From Thermoguttaceae bacterium (GTDB taxonomy: Bacteria; Planctomycetota; Planctomycetia; Pirellulales; Thermoguttaceae), in NCBI GenBank assembly GCA_017441605.1, contig JAFRXD010000057.1:25118-89117 (forward strand): 64,000 nt of DNA. The letters are read 5' to 3'. Positions 49,869 to 59,150 of this stretch are shown here, one piece after another; within the stretch, counting starts at the first letter, position 1; each line of letters starts with the position of its first letter. A program made the position numbers and the translations under genes. A model generated the notes under the pieces. It saw only the letters and a program-made list of their open reading frames with translations. It searched no databases and was not told the origin of the DNA.

Positions 49869-52748
49869 TTACAAAGCGCGTCGAATGCGACGCGTCGCCT
49901 TTCCGAAGACCGGCTTGCGCTCGATCGCGGGGGGTTCTTCGACCGGCTTGGAGTACGCCTCGAAACCGGGCAGCTCCAAGCGCTCCAAAAGCCGATCGAT
50001 TCGGATTTCGATTCGCGTCAGCTCGGAGCCTTCCTCCGCCGTGACGAGCGTGAACGCCACGCCCTCGCGCCCCATGCGCCCCGCGCGACCGACTCGGTGC
50101 ACGTAGTCGTCGCAGTACTGCGGCACGTCGTAGTTCACGATGTGCGAAACGCTCGACACGTCGATCCCGCGCCCGACGATATCGGTCGCCACGAGGATTT
50201 TGATCTTCTCGGAGCGGAAGTCGCGCATGATCCGGTCGCGCTTCGACTGCTGCAAGTCTCCGTGAATCGCCTCGACCCCCGGGAACTTCGGCGCGAGGCG
50301 ACGCCCGAGCGAGTCGACGCAGCGCTTCGTGCGGCAGAACACGATCGCTTGGCGAGGGTTCTGGGTCTCCAGCAATCGAACGAGCGCGTCGAATTTCCGG
50401 TCGTGATCGACCGTGATATAGAACTGCTCGATCGTGTCGGCGCCGACTTCCTTCTGACTATAGTCGAACTTCTCGGGGTCTTTCATATAGGTCTTCGCCA
50501 GTCGAACGACGGGCGGAGGCAACGTCGCGCTGAAGAGCAGCGTTTGGCGATCGCTCGGGGTCTTGCGCAAAATCTTCTCGACGTCGGGTCGAAAACCGAT
50601 GTCGAGCATGCGATCCGCCTCGTCGAGCACGACCTTGCGAGCGCTCGAGAGCTTCAAGACGCCGCGATTGTTCAAGTCGATAATTCGCCCGGGCGTTCCG
50701 ACCAAAATATCGACGCCCTTGCGCAACTTCTCGACCTGCGACGAGATCGGCTTGCCCCCGTACGCCGCGACAATGCTCAAATCCCGATATTTCGCGATTT
50801 TTTGCGCCTCGTCGCGAATCTGCACCGCCAACTCGCGCGTCGGGGCGACGACCAGGGCCAGGGGCCCGTCGCTCGGCTCGCAACCGTCGACCCACTCGAT
50901 AATCGGGATCATAAACGCCGCCGTTTTTCCGGTTCCGGTTCGCGCCTGCCCCATGACGTCGACGCCGCTCTGGACGCTCGGAATCGTCCCCGCCTGGATC
51001 GGGGTCGGCTCGACGTAGCCCATCTGACCGAGCGCGCGAAGGGTCGCTTTCTGCAACTTCAGGTCGCCGAAGCGCTCGAGTTGCTTCGATTCCCCCGTCG
51101 TCTCGATTTTGGGCTCCTCGCTCTCCTCGGACTTCGGCGCCGACTTCTTAACGCGCTTCGAGCGCGCGCGCGGCTCCGGAGCCTCGACCGGCTTGGTCTC
51201 CTCGCCTTCCGATTTCTCGGTCTCGCCGGGCTCCGAATCGGGCGCGGCGCTCGGCTCCGAACTCGGCTCCGACTCGACCGCGCGCTTTTTGCCGCCGCGC
51301 TTTACCCGCGGCGACGGCGCTTCGACCAGCGATTCGTCTTGCGCGTCTTTCCGTAATCGCGCCGATTTTTTTTTTGCCCCGACTTCGTCCCATTCCTCGA
51401 AGTCGTCCGTCTCGCTCGCGGGGCGCGTCTCGCGCCGTTGCGGCGGAGTCGTCGGTGGAATCTCGTCGTCGTCCGGGAGGTTCTCCCAGAACGCGATCGG
51501 ATCGATTCCCTCGTCTTCGAAATCGAACGCGGAATCCGCGGACTCGCTCTCGCTCGTCTCCGGTTTTTCCGAGCCGTCGTTAAGGTCTTTATCGGCGCGA
51601 TTTCGCGACTTGCGCCCTCGTTTGCGCGAAGGCTCGGCGCGCTCGGCGTCGTCCGATTCGGCCTCCGGAGCGCTCTCTTTCGAGTCGACCTTGAACTCGA
51701 CGAGATCGAAGACCTCTTCCGCTTTGCTCGGTCGCTTCTTTTGGGATTTCGGAGCGCTCTCTTTTCCGGGCTTTTCCTCGGTCGCGGCTTCGGCTTTCTT
51801 TCCGGCGTCCAAACCGACTTTGATCAGCGCTTCGAGCATGCCGGCGAGGGCGTCGATTTGGGCTCGTCCCTCCGTCGCGCAAAGCTCGCTCGACTCGACT
51901 CCCGCCGCGTCCAAAACCTTCTTCGCGTTCTCGGTCAGCCAGCGCATCTTGCGACGAGGCAAGGTTGGCTCGGGGGTCGATCCCGCGCGCTCCGAGGACT
52001 CCGGCTTATCGGACGACGTTACGCGACCGGTCGAAATCGCCTCCTTGATCTTCGCGAGGAAAGAGCGACTCTTCGGGGCCTCCGGGGCGCTCTCGGCGCT
52101 CTCCTTTTTATCGGGCGTTTTCGGCGCGCTCTCGGACTTCGGCTCGCGCTTGCTCGTTTTCTTCTCGGGCTTTTCCTCGCTCTTGGAGTCGCTCGAACCG
52201 TCTTTTTTCGACGACTTCGCCGCGCCCTTTTCGCTAGCGTTCTTGTCGGAGCTCGCCGACTTTTTCTTCGCTCCTCGTTTCGGGGCGGGCTCGGCGCTTT
52301 CGCTCGAGGTCTCGGCGCTCTCCTTCGCCTTGGCGGAACTCGACTTGCGATTCGCCTTCTTTTCCCGAGGACGAGAGACCAACTCTTCGGCCAACTCCTC
52401 GATTTCGCGAGAAACCTTCGTCCCGCCGTAACTCGGCACGGCGTAGGGATCTTCTTCCCCTTCCTCGACTTCCGCGCGGAACTGCGCGAAATCCTCCGCC
52501 CGAAGCGTTTCGACCGGCTTCTTTTTGATCGGGGCGTAAAGATCGTCGTTCGGCTCGACGTACATCGTGCCGACGTCCTTATCGCGTCGGCGAGATCGCT
52601 TGGTCGTCTTAACTTTCGCGACCGGTTCGATTAGATCCTCTTGAACCGCGTCGTCGACCGAATCCCATTCAAATCGGGCGTACCGCCCTTTTCCGTTCCC
52701 GGGGCGGCGATTGGAGCCCCGTTTCTTTTCGTTTTTTCCTGCGTCCAA
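49869..52748 (-). CDS. DEAD-box RNA helicase with a very long disordered N-terminal extension
   Basis: A 959-residue protein. The last ~400 residues are a complete DEAD-box core: GYVEPTPIQAGTIPSVQSG (Q motif), ARTGTGKTAAF (Walker A), VAPTRELAVQ, VLDEADRMLDIG, FSATLPP, VATDIVGRGIDVSS and HRVGRAGRMGR. The first ~555 residues are Lys/Glu/Ser/Pro-rich without fold, with many SAESAPE- and KKSASSDK-like repeats and short basic blocks, and would be disordered. Typical bacterial RhlE/DeaD proteins carry short C-terminal tails, not such N-terminal ones. It may promote condensates or RNA binding; this is inference. Confidence 0.92.
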   Translation of the reverse strand: MDAGKNEKKRGSNRRPGNGKGRYARFEWDSVDDAVQEDLIEPVAKVKTTKRSRRRDKDVGTMYVEPNDDLYAPIKKKPVETLRAEDFAQFRAEVEEGEEDPYAVPSYGGTKVSREIEELAEELVSRPREKKANRKSSSAKAKESAETSSESAEPAPKRGAKKKSASSDKNASEKGAAKSSKKDGSSDSKSEEKPEKKTSKREPKSESAPKTPDKKESAESAPEAPKSRSFLAKIKEAISTGRVTSSDKPESSERAGSTPEPTLPRRKMRWLTENAKKVLDAAGVESSELCATEGRAQIDALAGMLEALIKVGLDAGKKAEAATEEKPGKESAPKSQKKRPSKAEEVFDLVEFKVDSKESAPEAESDDAERAEPSRKRGRKSRNRADKDLNDGSEKPETSESESADSAFDFEDEGIDPIAFWENLPDDDEIPPTTPPQRRETRPASETDDFEEWDEVGAKKKSARLRKDAQDESLVEAPSPRVKRGGKKRAVESEPSSEPSAAPDSEPGETEKSEGEETKPVEAPEPRARSKRVKKSAPKSEESEEPKIETTGESKQLERFGDLKLQKATLRALGQMGYVEPTPIQAGTIPSVQSGVDVMGQARTGTGKTAAFMIPIIEWVDGCEPSDGPLALVVAPTRELAVQIRDEAQKIAKYRDLSIVAAYGGKPISSQVEKLRKGVDILVGTPGRIIDLNNRGVLKLSSARKVVLDEADRMLDIGFRPDVEKILRKTPSDRQTLLFSATLPPPVVRLAKTYMKDPEKFDYSQKEVGADTIEQFYITVDHDRKFDALVRLLETQNPRQAIVFCRTKRCVDSLGRRLAPKFPGVEAIHGDLQQSKRDRIMRDFRSEKIKILVATDIVGRGIDVSSVSHIVNYDVPQYCDDYVHRVGRAGRMGREGVAFTLVTAEEGSELTRIEIRIDRLLERLELPGFEAYSKPVEEPPAIERKPVFGKATRRIRRAL

Positions 52749-52883
52749 ATCTTTTTCCTATCGATATTTCTTAACGCCGCGGCCGCTCGCGTTCGCGAGC
52801 CGCGGGCCGCGCGATCCCCGTTCGCTCAAAACGGGGACTCGTTCGCGTCGCTCGGAGATCGAGTCGAACGAAAGCGTCGGCGC

Positions 52884-53786
52884 TCAGACGAGCGCGCGCT
52901 TAAACTCGGCGACGCGCGCGTCTATGTCGGCGCGGGTCGCGGTTTGAAGTCGTTCGAGCGAAAATCCTTCGACGGTAAAACTGGCGACGACCGTCGCGTA
53001 TAGCAGCGCCTTTTTCGCGCTCTCCGGGGTAAGTTCCCCGGACTCGGCGAGACTACCCATAAGCGCTCCCGCGAAAGAGTCCCCCGCGCCGGTCGGATCG
53101 ACGACACGGCGCGTCGGGTAGGCGGGCGTTAGATAAATCTCGTCCGAAGAAATAAACATCGCTCCGTATTCGCCGCGTTTAATAACGACAAACTTGGGCC
53201 CCATTTCCAAAATTTTTTCGGCGGCGTCGAGCGCTCCTCGCGCGCCGGTGAGCTGAATCGATTCCTCGTCGTTCAAAATCAAGCCGTCAATGCGTCGAAG
53301 AAGTTCCAACAATTCCTTCTTCATGCCGTTGATATAGAAGTCCATCGTGTCGGCGACGACCAATTTCGGCTTCGCGATCGAATCGAGCAGCGCCATATCG
53401 GTAACGGGCGACCCGTTTCCCAAAAAGACGTAGGGCGCGTTTTTGTAAGAATCCGGGACGATCGGAATGTAGGTTCCGCTCATCGCGTTGCCCTCGAAAC
53501 AAAGGGTTTCGCGGCGGTTCATATCGACGAAATAACGCCCGGACCAATAGGTCGTCTTCTCGTTCGAGCGAATTTCCAACCCCTCCAGATCGACGCCGCG
53601 CGAGCGAAGCAGCTCCGTGTAAGCCGGATTCCAATCGCCGCCGACGACCCCGATTAGACGAGATTCGGTGAAAAAACTAGCCGCGAACGAGGCGTAAACG
53701 CCCGAGCCCCCAAGCGATCTGTCGCGAAATCCGAACGGCGTTTCTAGCGTGTCGTAAGCGGCGGAACCGATCGTCAATAAAGGCAT
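52884..53786 (-). CDS. PfkB-family carbohydrate/nucleoside kinase
   Basis: A 300-residue ribokinase-fold enzyme. SLGGSGVYASFAASFF is the N-terminal substrate-binding Gly-rich motif, and VDPTGAGDSFAGALMG the PfkB signature 2 with the catalytic Asp. VVADTMDFYINGMKKEL and GLILNDEESIQLTG fit the family's middle. The substrate cannot be fixed from motifs; related planctomycete proteins are annotated as adenosine or sugar kinases. It is not clearly in an operon: 135 bases separate it from the helicase gene and 194 from obg. Confidence 0.88.
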   Translation of the reverse strand: MPLLTIGSAAYDTLETPFGFRDRSLGGSGVYASFAASFFTESRLIGVVGGDWNPAYTELLRSRGVDLEGLEIRSNEKTTYWSGRYFVDMNRRETLCFEGNAMSGTYIPIVPDSYKNAPYVFLGNGSPVTDMALLDSIAKPKLVVADTMDFYINGMKKELLELLRRIDGLILNDEESIQLTGARGALDAAEKILEMGPKFVVIKRGEYGAMFISSDEIYLTPAYPTRRVVDPTGAGDSFAGALMGSLAESGELTPESAKKALLYATVVASFTVEGFSLERLQTATRADIDARVAEFKRALV

Positions 53787-53980
53787 AATGCGCTCCCTTC
53801 GGGAAAAGGCGCTTTTCCCATCCCCCGGGGCGCCGATAACGCGACGCTCGTAAAAAGAGACGGAAAAGCCTTTTGATTATAACGAAATATCCGCCGTTCG
53901 CAACAAATATTTTTCCAAAATTCCTCTTTTTGCGCTCGAGAAAACGCGATTCGGCTCGCGTCCCCAACGCGCCGGACTCG

Positions 53981-54979
53981 CTACCAGCGCGCTTTCGGCT
54001 TGATTAGCGCGTCGATCGCCTCGACCAGCTCTTTCAGACCGACCCCCGTCACCGCCGAAACGAGATGCGCGTCGATCTTCAGCTCGTCGGCGAAACGCTG
54101 CCGAACGGTCGCCGCCTCGGGCAAATCGTTCTTCGTTACCGCCACGATCTCGGGACGACGCGCCAACTCTTCGTCGAACTGTTCCAGTTCCTTGCGAATC
54201 GCCAGGTAATTTTGGATCGGGTCGGTTCCGTCCATCGGAGCGGGTTCCACCAAATGCAAAAGGACTCCCGCGCGCTGGATATGGCGCAAAAAGTCTCGAC
54301 CGAGTCCCGCGCCTTGGCTCGCCCCTTCGATCAAGCCGGGAATGTCGGCGATCACGAACCCGCGGTCGCGCCCGACTTGCGCCAACCCCAAATGGGGGGT
54401 CATCGTCGTGAACGGATACGACGCGATCTTCGGCTTCGCCTTCGTCAGACGAGAGAGCATCGTGCTCTTCCCCGCGTTCGGCTTGCCCAGGAGCCTGACG
54501 TCGGCGATCATGCGCAACTCGAGTCGGATCTCGCGCCGAGCGCCCTTCTCTCCGGGGGTCGCCGTCGTTGGCGCGCGCAGCTCCGCCGATTTGAAACGAA
54601 CGTTGCCCTTGCCCCCGAATCCGCCCCTCGCGACGATAAACTTCTCGCCGTCCTCCTTCAGATCTTTGAGAAGGACGTCGTAGTTCTTGTCGAAAACCAT
54701 CGTCCCGACCGGAACTTCGATGACCAAATCGTCCCCGCTCGCGCCAAACCGCTGCGAAGAACCGCCCTGCTCCCCGTTTTGCGCCTTCCAGACCCGTTTG
54801 TTCGCCAGGTGGAGAAGGCTGACGACATTGCGATTCGCGCGCAAGACGACGTCGCCGCCGCGCCCTCCGTCCCCGCCGTCGGGCCCGCCGCGAGGAACGT
54901 ATTTCTCCCGACGAAAACTGGAGCAACCGTCGCCCCCTTTGCCCGCCGCAACTTCAATTTCCACTTCGTCTACGAACAT
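53981..54979 (-). CDS. obg: GTPase Obg/CgtA
   Basis: A 332-residue protein with the Gly-rich Obg fold at the N-terminus (EVAAGKGGDGCSSFRREKYV and GGPDGGDGGRGGDVV), then a G domain: GKPNAGKSTMLSRLTKAK (P-loop), TTMTPHLGL (switch I), IADIPGLIEGASQGAGL (G3), VTKNDLPEA (G4). It lacks the optional C-terminal OCT domain. It works in 50S subunit assembly and stress responses. It follows rpmA (145 bases) as in most bacteria, but a terminator stands between them. Confidence 0.96.
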   Translation of the reverse strand: MFVDEVEIEVAAGKGGDGCSSFRREKYVPRGGPDGGDGGRGGDVVLRANRNVVSLLHLANKRVWKAQNGEQGGSSQRFGASGDDLVIEVPVGTMVFDKNYDVLLKDLKEDGEKFIVARGGFGGKGNVRFKSAELRAPTTATPGEKGARREIRLELRMIADVRLLGKPNAGKSTMLSRLTKAKPKIASYPFTTMTPHLGLAQVGRDRGFVIADIPGLIEGASQGAGLGRDFLRHIQRAGVLLHLVEPAPMDGTDPIQNYLAIRKELEQFDEELARRPEIVAVTKNDLPEAATVRQRFADELKIDAHLVSAVTGVGLKELVEAIDALIKPKARW

Positions 54980-55056
54980 AATCGAAATCCCTCTCCGACG
55001 AGCGCCGTTCTCCGCGAACCGCGAGCGCGGCGCCCCGACGCGAAGCGCCCTTTACG

Positions 55057-55085
55057 AAAAAAGGGGGCGGCGAAAAGCCGTCCCC
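55057..55085 (-). terminator. Terminator after rpmA
   Basis: On the minus strand GGGGACGGC (55085-55077) pairs with GCCGCCCCC (55071-55063), one mismatch-type pair, followed by six T. It lies between rpmA and obg. Confidence 0.8.
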
Positions 55086-55124
55086 TCGTTAATCTAATCC
55101 GAGTCTTTCGGAAAACGCGCAAAC

Positions 55125-55379
55125 TCAAGCGTTCTCTTGCGCGACCACGTTGACTCGACGACCTCCGCGATCGAACGAAACGACGCCGTCGATCAGGGAG
55201 TAAATCGTGTAGTCGTTGCCAAGCCCGACGCCTTTTCCGGGGTGGAAACGGGTGCCGCATTGACGAACGATAATCGAACCGGGTTGAACCGTCTCGCCGC
55301 CATAGCGCTTCACGCCTCTGCGCTGACCGTTCGAGTCGCGACCGTTGCGGCTTGAACCTTGACCTTTCTTGTGAGCCAT
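55125..55379 (-). CDS. rpmA: Ribosomal protein bL27
   Basis: An 84-residue protein of family length. [20 protein letters not shown] and [20 protein letters not shown] are the classic bL27 N-terminus that reaches toward the peptidyl-transferase centre. [20 protein letters not shown] follows. rplU (bL21), its usual upstream partner, is not present: the 244 bases upstream hold no ribosomal gene and next comes a secreted protein gene. Confidence 0.97.
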   Translation of the reverse strand: MAHKKGQGSSRNGRDSNGQRRGVKRYGGETVQPGSIIVRQCGTRFHPGKGVGLGNDYTIYSLIDGVVSFDRGGRRVNVVAQENA

Positions 55380-55623
55380 TGCACTGCCCTAACTTCTTAT
55401 AAAAACCGCTGCAAATATCTGTCTCAAAAGGAACCGTCGCGTCGTTGACTCCGTCGTCCGGTTAAAGACGCCGTCGTCGTTCATCTGGCAACGACGGTCG
55501 ACCTTATTTTCCCTTGAGGAACTCTTCGCGCTCGCGCTCCTTCGAGCCCGCGCGAGAAACAAGGGGTTTCAAGCGCGAAGCGACGCGTCGAGCGCGTTCG
55601 GAGCGAAAACTATCGGCGCTATT

Positions 55624-56727
55624 TTACAGGTAAATCCACTGGTAGTCAAGTTCCCCCGGCAAATTATTATAAATTTCTTTTCCGCCGCGGGTCGACTCGT
55701 CGCCCGGCGCGAAGAAATTCAACTTGAGGGTCTTGCGGCTAATTTCGCGCCCCGCGCCGACTTGCGAATCGTCGTCGCCGTTCCAGTCCTCCGGAACTTC
55801 CCAGCGCAAAGAATTGGTCAATCCGCTAATATAGACCGAGAATTTGTCGATGCGAGGATCGACGTCGGTCCAAGTGGCGACGCCCCAGACGGTCTCGCCC
55901 GGCTTGATGGAGCGATTCGAAATACGAACGCCGTCGAGCAACTCTTGACCGTCGCGGCCCTCTTTTTTCGCGATTTGCAGGAGCGCCAGCGGGAGAAATT
56001 GATCGTTGTAGGCTCGCTCTTCCGGAACGATATTGCGACTGCGATAGACTCCGTTTTTCGTTTGCTCGTAAACGAGCGGATCGGTGATGTTTTTCGAAGC
56101 CAAAACGAATCGAGGAACGAACGTTATCGAGAACTCTTTTTCGCTCGCGGCGTCGCCCGGCTTATATTTGACGCGCTCCTCTTTGTACGTCCCTTCCAGG
56201 TTGTTCGAAGGAATCTCGAGCGCCACTTTATCGTCGAGCTTCGGCGTGTTCGACTTGGAGCCCTCTTTCGCTTCGTTGAGAACGAAGGAAATGTCGGTCT
56301 TGGTCTTTTCGTTTTTTACCGCTCTCAGGCGCTCGCCGGTGTTCGTTACGTTGTAGACGAGGTACCACACCCGCTTCGTTTCGACGCCGCCGTCCTTCGT
56401 CGGGAAGTCGACGTCGATCGCGCGCATATTCTTATAGCTAAACTTCAACTGCCAAATTTCGCGTCGAAACATAAGATCGCTCGCCCAAGAGTACTCGTCG
56501 AGGGAGCTGTCCGATCCTTTCGTCGCGATCTCGGGAACCGCGCCCCATTGGAACGTCTCGTCGTATCCGATGAAATCGGACACGGTTCGCATACCGGAAG
56601 AGCCGTTCCCTTGCGCGAAAACGGGAACCGCGCTCGCGAAAAACGCGAGCGTCGCGCAAGCGAAACAAACCGGCAGAAGGACGCCGCGTTCGGTCGTCGC
56701 CGTTCTATTCATAAACTTAACTGTCAT
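55624..56727 (-). CDS. Conserved exported protein of unknown function
   Basis: A 367-residue protein with signal peptide (VLLPVCFACATLAFFASAVP, cleavage near VFAQ). The mature part is rich in beta strands: LMFRREIWQLKFSYKNMRAI, VWYLVYNVTNTGERLRAV, KPGETVWGVATWTDVDPRID. It resembles conserved planctomycete exported proteins of no assigned function; I could not connect it to a Pfam family. CGGAG lies about 10 nt before the first ATG. It is separated by 220 bases from a Smr-domain gene upstream. Confidence 0.65.
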   Translation of the reverse strand: MTVKFMNRTATTERGVLLPVCFACATLAFFASAVPVFAQGNGSSGMRTVSDFIGYDETFQWGAVPEIATKGSDSSLDEYSWASDLMFRREIWQLKFSYKNMRAIDVDFPTKDGGVETKRVWYLVYNVTNTGERLRAVKNEKTKTDISFVLNEAKEGSKSNTPKLDDKVALEIPSNNLEGTYKEERVKYKPGDAASEKEFSITFVPRFVLASKNITDPLVYEQTKNGVYRSRNIVPEERAYNDQFLPLALLQIAKKEGRDGQELLDGVRISNRSIKPGETVWGVATWTDVDPRIDKFSVYISGLTNSLRWEVPEDWNGDDDSQVGAGREISRKTLKLNFFAPGDESTRGGKEIYNNLPGELDYQWIYL

Positions 56728-56950
56728 CTTTACGCTCCGATTACGGCGCCGTCAAACGATATTACGCGAAGGGGACGCGCCAAAACCCGATTCTTTTGGC
56801 GCGAACCGCCCCCGTACATTATAATCGCGTCGTCCGCGATCCGCCAATAAAATTCGGCGATTCCCGTCCTTTTTTTGCTTTTTTCCAAAAATCTATCGTT
56901 AGAAACCAAACAACCGGAGTCGGATCGAGCCCCTCTTTCCGAGCGGTTCG

Positions 56951-57211
56951 TCACAAAAAGAGCACGGTTACACCGCCTCCGCCGGGCAAAAAGAAATCCT
57001 CTCCCGCCCAAACCTGTTTCACGAGGTTCGAGCGCCGCGCCCAATCCCTAACCGTCTCGCGCAAAACGCCGCTTCCTTGACCGTGAATCGCCTCGAGCGT
57101 CTTGCCGCGATACTTGCCCGACTCGACGGCGCGCCGCAAAAGCTCGAGCGCGGCGTCGGGACGTCGCCCGTGCAAATCGATCGAGGCGTCCGGCGCGAAT
57201 CGCTCGCTCAT
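56951..57211 (-). CDS. Small Smr-domain protein
   Basis: An 86-residue stand-alone Smr domain: ASIDLHGRRPDAALELL (the LDLHG-type motif), TLEAIHGQGSGVLRETV (the HGxG motif) and FFLPGGGGVTVLFL at the end. Smr domains are nucleases or nucleic-acid binders; recent work links some to ribosome rescue. The ATG at 57211 overlaps the stop of the metallo-hydrolase gene (ATGA), which indicates translational coupling. Longer upstream readings lie over that gene and were rejected. Confidence 0.82.
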   Translation of the reverse strand: MSERFAPDASIDLHGRRPDAALELLRRAVESGKYRGKTLEAIHGQGSGVLRETVRDWARRSNLVKQVWAGEDFFLPGGGGVTVLFL

Positions 57212-58215
57212 TGACGCGCCTCGTATTTCTCGCCCCAAACCGGAAGAATCACCGAGTCGTTCGCGCATTTCTCGCAGATATTGAACCCGTATTGGTACGA
57301 CCAGCGCCATTTGTCGATCAGGTGCCCGAGTTCGAGAATATGCGAAAGAAGGGTCGTCTTCGGGCGGATCGTCTCGTTGACCGCTTTCGGAACGTCCAGC
57401 CCGACCGCTAGGTGCGGGATAAAGACGTCGATCGGCTTCGTCGCGACCAACTGCCCGACGTTGCAAGCGTCCCCAACGTGCAAAATGGTCGTTCCGCTAG
57501 AGCGCTCCCCGCAGTCGATTTCGTAGGTCGTTACGAACTTCCTCAGTCGATCGTTGTGATCGACGAGCCGCGTTTTAATCGAGCAATCGCCGAACCGATA
57601 TTCCCGCCCCTCCTCGGGCGTCTTCCATTCGTTGTCGATGAAATTCGTTACGACCGGCTTGCCGGCAGAGGCGACCGAATCGCAAAACGCGTCGGTGTAG
57701 TGATCCCCGTGCTTGTGCGTTACCAAGAGGAAATCGATCAACGGGGTAAGCTCAGGAGCGCGTCGGTGTTTGACGTCGATCGCGAAACTTTGCGTCGGGG
57801 TCTTGACCAAATACCCCATATTGTAAATCTGCCACAAAACGACGCCCCCGTCGGCGACGGTCGTCTCGCGGAACTCGGCGAGAACCTTGTCGAACGACGC
57901 GTTGAGAAACCTCAAGACCGCGCGCTCGTCCTCCCAGCGCTTCGCCTCTTCCGGGCTCGATTTAAAGTACTCTTCGAACTCGGCCGCGCGGAGTCGATCG
58001 ACCGAATCTTGAATAACGTCGCAAGCCGCTCGGCGCTCCGCCGTTACGCTCGTCGCGGCGGTCGAGGTCAGCGTCCGAATCGCCGCGAGCGCCTCTTCTA
58101 CCGTCGGTTCGACCGCGCCCTCGCGCAAATCCTCCGCTAACGAAAGCCCTCCGGTTAGACCAAAGCAAGAAGGCGCGGCGATCGCCGCCCAAAGAAATTC
58201 GCGTCGGGTCAACAT
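57208..58215 (-). CDS. Exported metallo-beta-lactamase-fold hydrolase
   Basis: A 335-residue protein with a Tat-like signal (MLTRREFLWAAIAAPSC). A helical N-terminal region (about 40-125) precedes an MBL fold of the UlaG-like kind: LVTHKHGDHYTDAFCDS (HxHxDH motif), LVDHNDRL, TTILHVGDACNVGQL (a further Asp), and LLSHILELGHLIDKWRW. Substrate unknown. C-terminal motif YGFNICEKCAND has two Cys near the end. It overlaps the Smr gene by four bases and is three bases from the putative metallopeptidase gene, so the three form an operon. Confidence 0.82.
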   Translation of the reverse strand: MLTRREFLWAAIAAPSCFGLTGGLSLAEDLREGAVEPTVEEALAAIRTLTSTAATSVTAERRAACDVIQDSVDRLRAAEFEEYFKSSPEEAKRWEDERAVLRFLNASFDKVLAEFRETTVADGGVVLWQIYNMGYLVKTPTQSFAIDVKHRRAPELTPLIDFLLVTHKHGDHYTDAFCDSVASAGKPVVTNFIDNEWKTPEEGREYRFGDCSIKTRLVDHNDRLRKFVTTYEIDCGERSSGTTILHVGDACNVGQLVATKPIDVFIPHLAVGLDVPKAVNETIRPKTTLLSHILELGHLIDKWRWSYQYGFNICEKCANDSVILPVWGEKYEARQ

Positions 58216-58218
58216 GTT

Positions 58219-58905
58219 CTACCTCCCTATCGGGCGTTGCGAAACCGTTCTCAGGTTCGGCTCCAGTTTAAAAGCTTCCTCTTCGGAAATCGGAATCGTT
58301 CGCGGTCTGGCAAACTTCGTTCCCACCACGCGTCCGTACCGCTCCGTTAGTCCTTTGGCGTCGTATTGTAAAAACTCGTACAAGCGCGGATCGGGATCGG
58401 TCGCCAACCATTCGCGGCTAAGAGAAGCGGCCTTCGCGTCGTACGCTTTTTTGTCGCCGTGTTGCCAATTTCGACCCGGAAATCGCCGAACGTCCCCGTT
58501 GAACTCCGGGTTGATATGGTACAACTCGTGCATAATCGTGTCGATTTTCTCGATCGGAGTCAAATTCGTAAAGCGAGGCGCCATCACGTTGAATATGTAA
58601 AGAACCTCGCGACCGTCCTTGTCTTTTACCGAACAAGTCTTGTAATATAATCGTTTCCGAACGACGACTAACCGCCCGAGTTCGTTCGTTTCTCGAATCG
58701 CGCGAACCGTCGAAGTCGCGAGCGCCCCGCCCTCGAACCGAAGAGGAGTGACCGACGCCCATCCTCCGTAGCGACCGTTGTTTCGCGCGACCGAAAACGA
58801 AAAGCCGACCCGATCGACGTCGATTCGCCGAAATTCTCGGATCTTCGCGCAAACGTCTCGACAAACCGCGCGCAGCGCGTCGGTGTAACTGAATTGTTCG
58901 CTCAT
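58219..58905 (-). CDS. Putative metallopeptidase (HExxH-type, phage-metallopeptidase-like)
   Basis: A 228-residue protein with TIMHELYHINPEFNGDVR at about residue 125, an HExxH zinc motif followed by a downstream His (NWQHGDKKAYD). The N-terminal half (FRRIDVDRVGFSFSVARNNG and RLYYKTC) matches the general pattern of the putative-phage-metallopeptidase family. No signal peptide. The next gene downstream begins three bases after its stop, so it is the first gene of the three-gene operon with the MBL and Smr genes. Confidence 0.72.
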   Translation of the reverse strand: MSEQFSYTDALRAVCRDVCAKIREFRRIDVDRVGFSFSVARNNGRYGGWASVTPLRFEGGALATSTVRAIRETNELGRLVVVRKRLYYKTCSVKDKDGREVLYIFNVMAPRFTNLTPIEKIDTIMHELYHINPEFNGDVRRFPGRNWQHGDKKAYDAKAASLSREWLATDPDPRLYEFLQYDAKGLTERYGRVVGTKFARPRTIPISEEEAFKLEPNLRTVSQRPIGR

Positions 58906-59077
58906 ATTAAAAGCCGCGCGACGTCTTCCTAGAGAGCTCCTCGAATCCGCTTTCGCGACCGCGCCGCGCCGGCGCTTCGTCGAGCGCTCTCTTTTAAAAA
59001 CAAATCGACTCTCCTATTGTAGCGCCCCCGAGCCTCGACGTCAACGATTCGAAACGCGGACAAAGTCGCTGGCGCAT

Positions 59078-59106
59078 AAAAAAAACGACGCCGATACGAC
59101 GTCGTT
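59078..59106 (-). terminator. Terminator of the alpha operon after rplQ
   Basis: On the minus strand AACGACG (59106-59100) pairs with CGTCGTT (59090-59084), followed by eight T. Confidence 0.75.
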
Positions 59107-59150
59107 TCGTTAATTCGTTCTTCGGATTCGCTCGAAACCTTAGCGAAAAA

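Noticed and set aside
55380..55623. rplU (bL21) upstream of rpmA
   Set aside because: No frame in this 244-base gap resembles bL21, and the next gene is a secreted protein.
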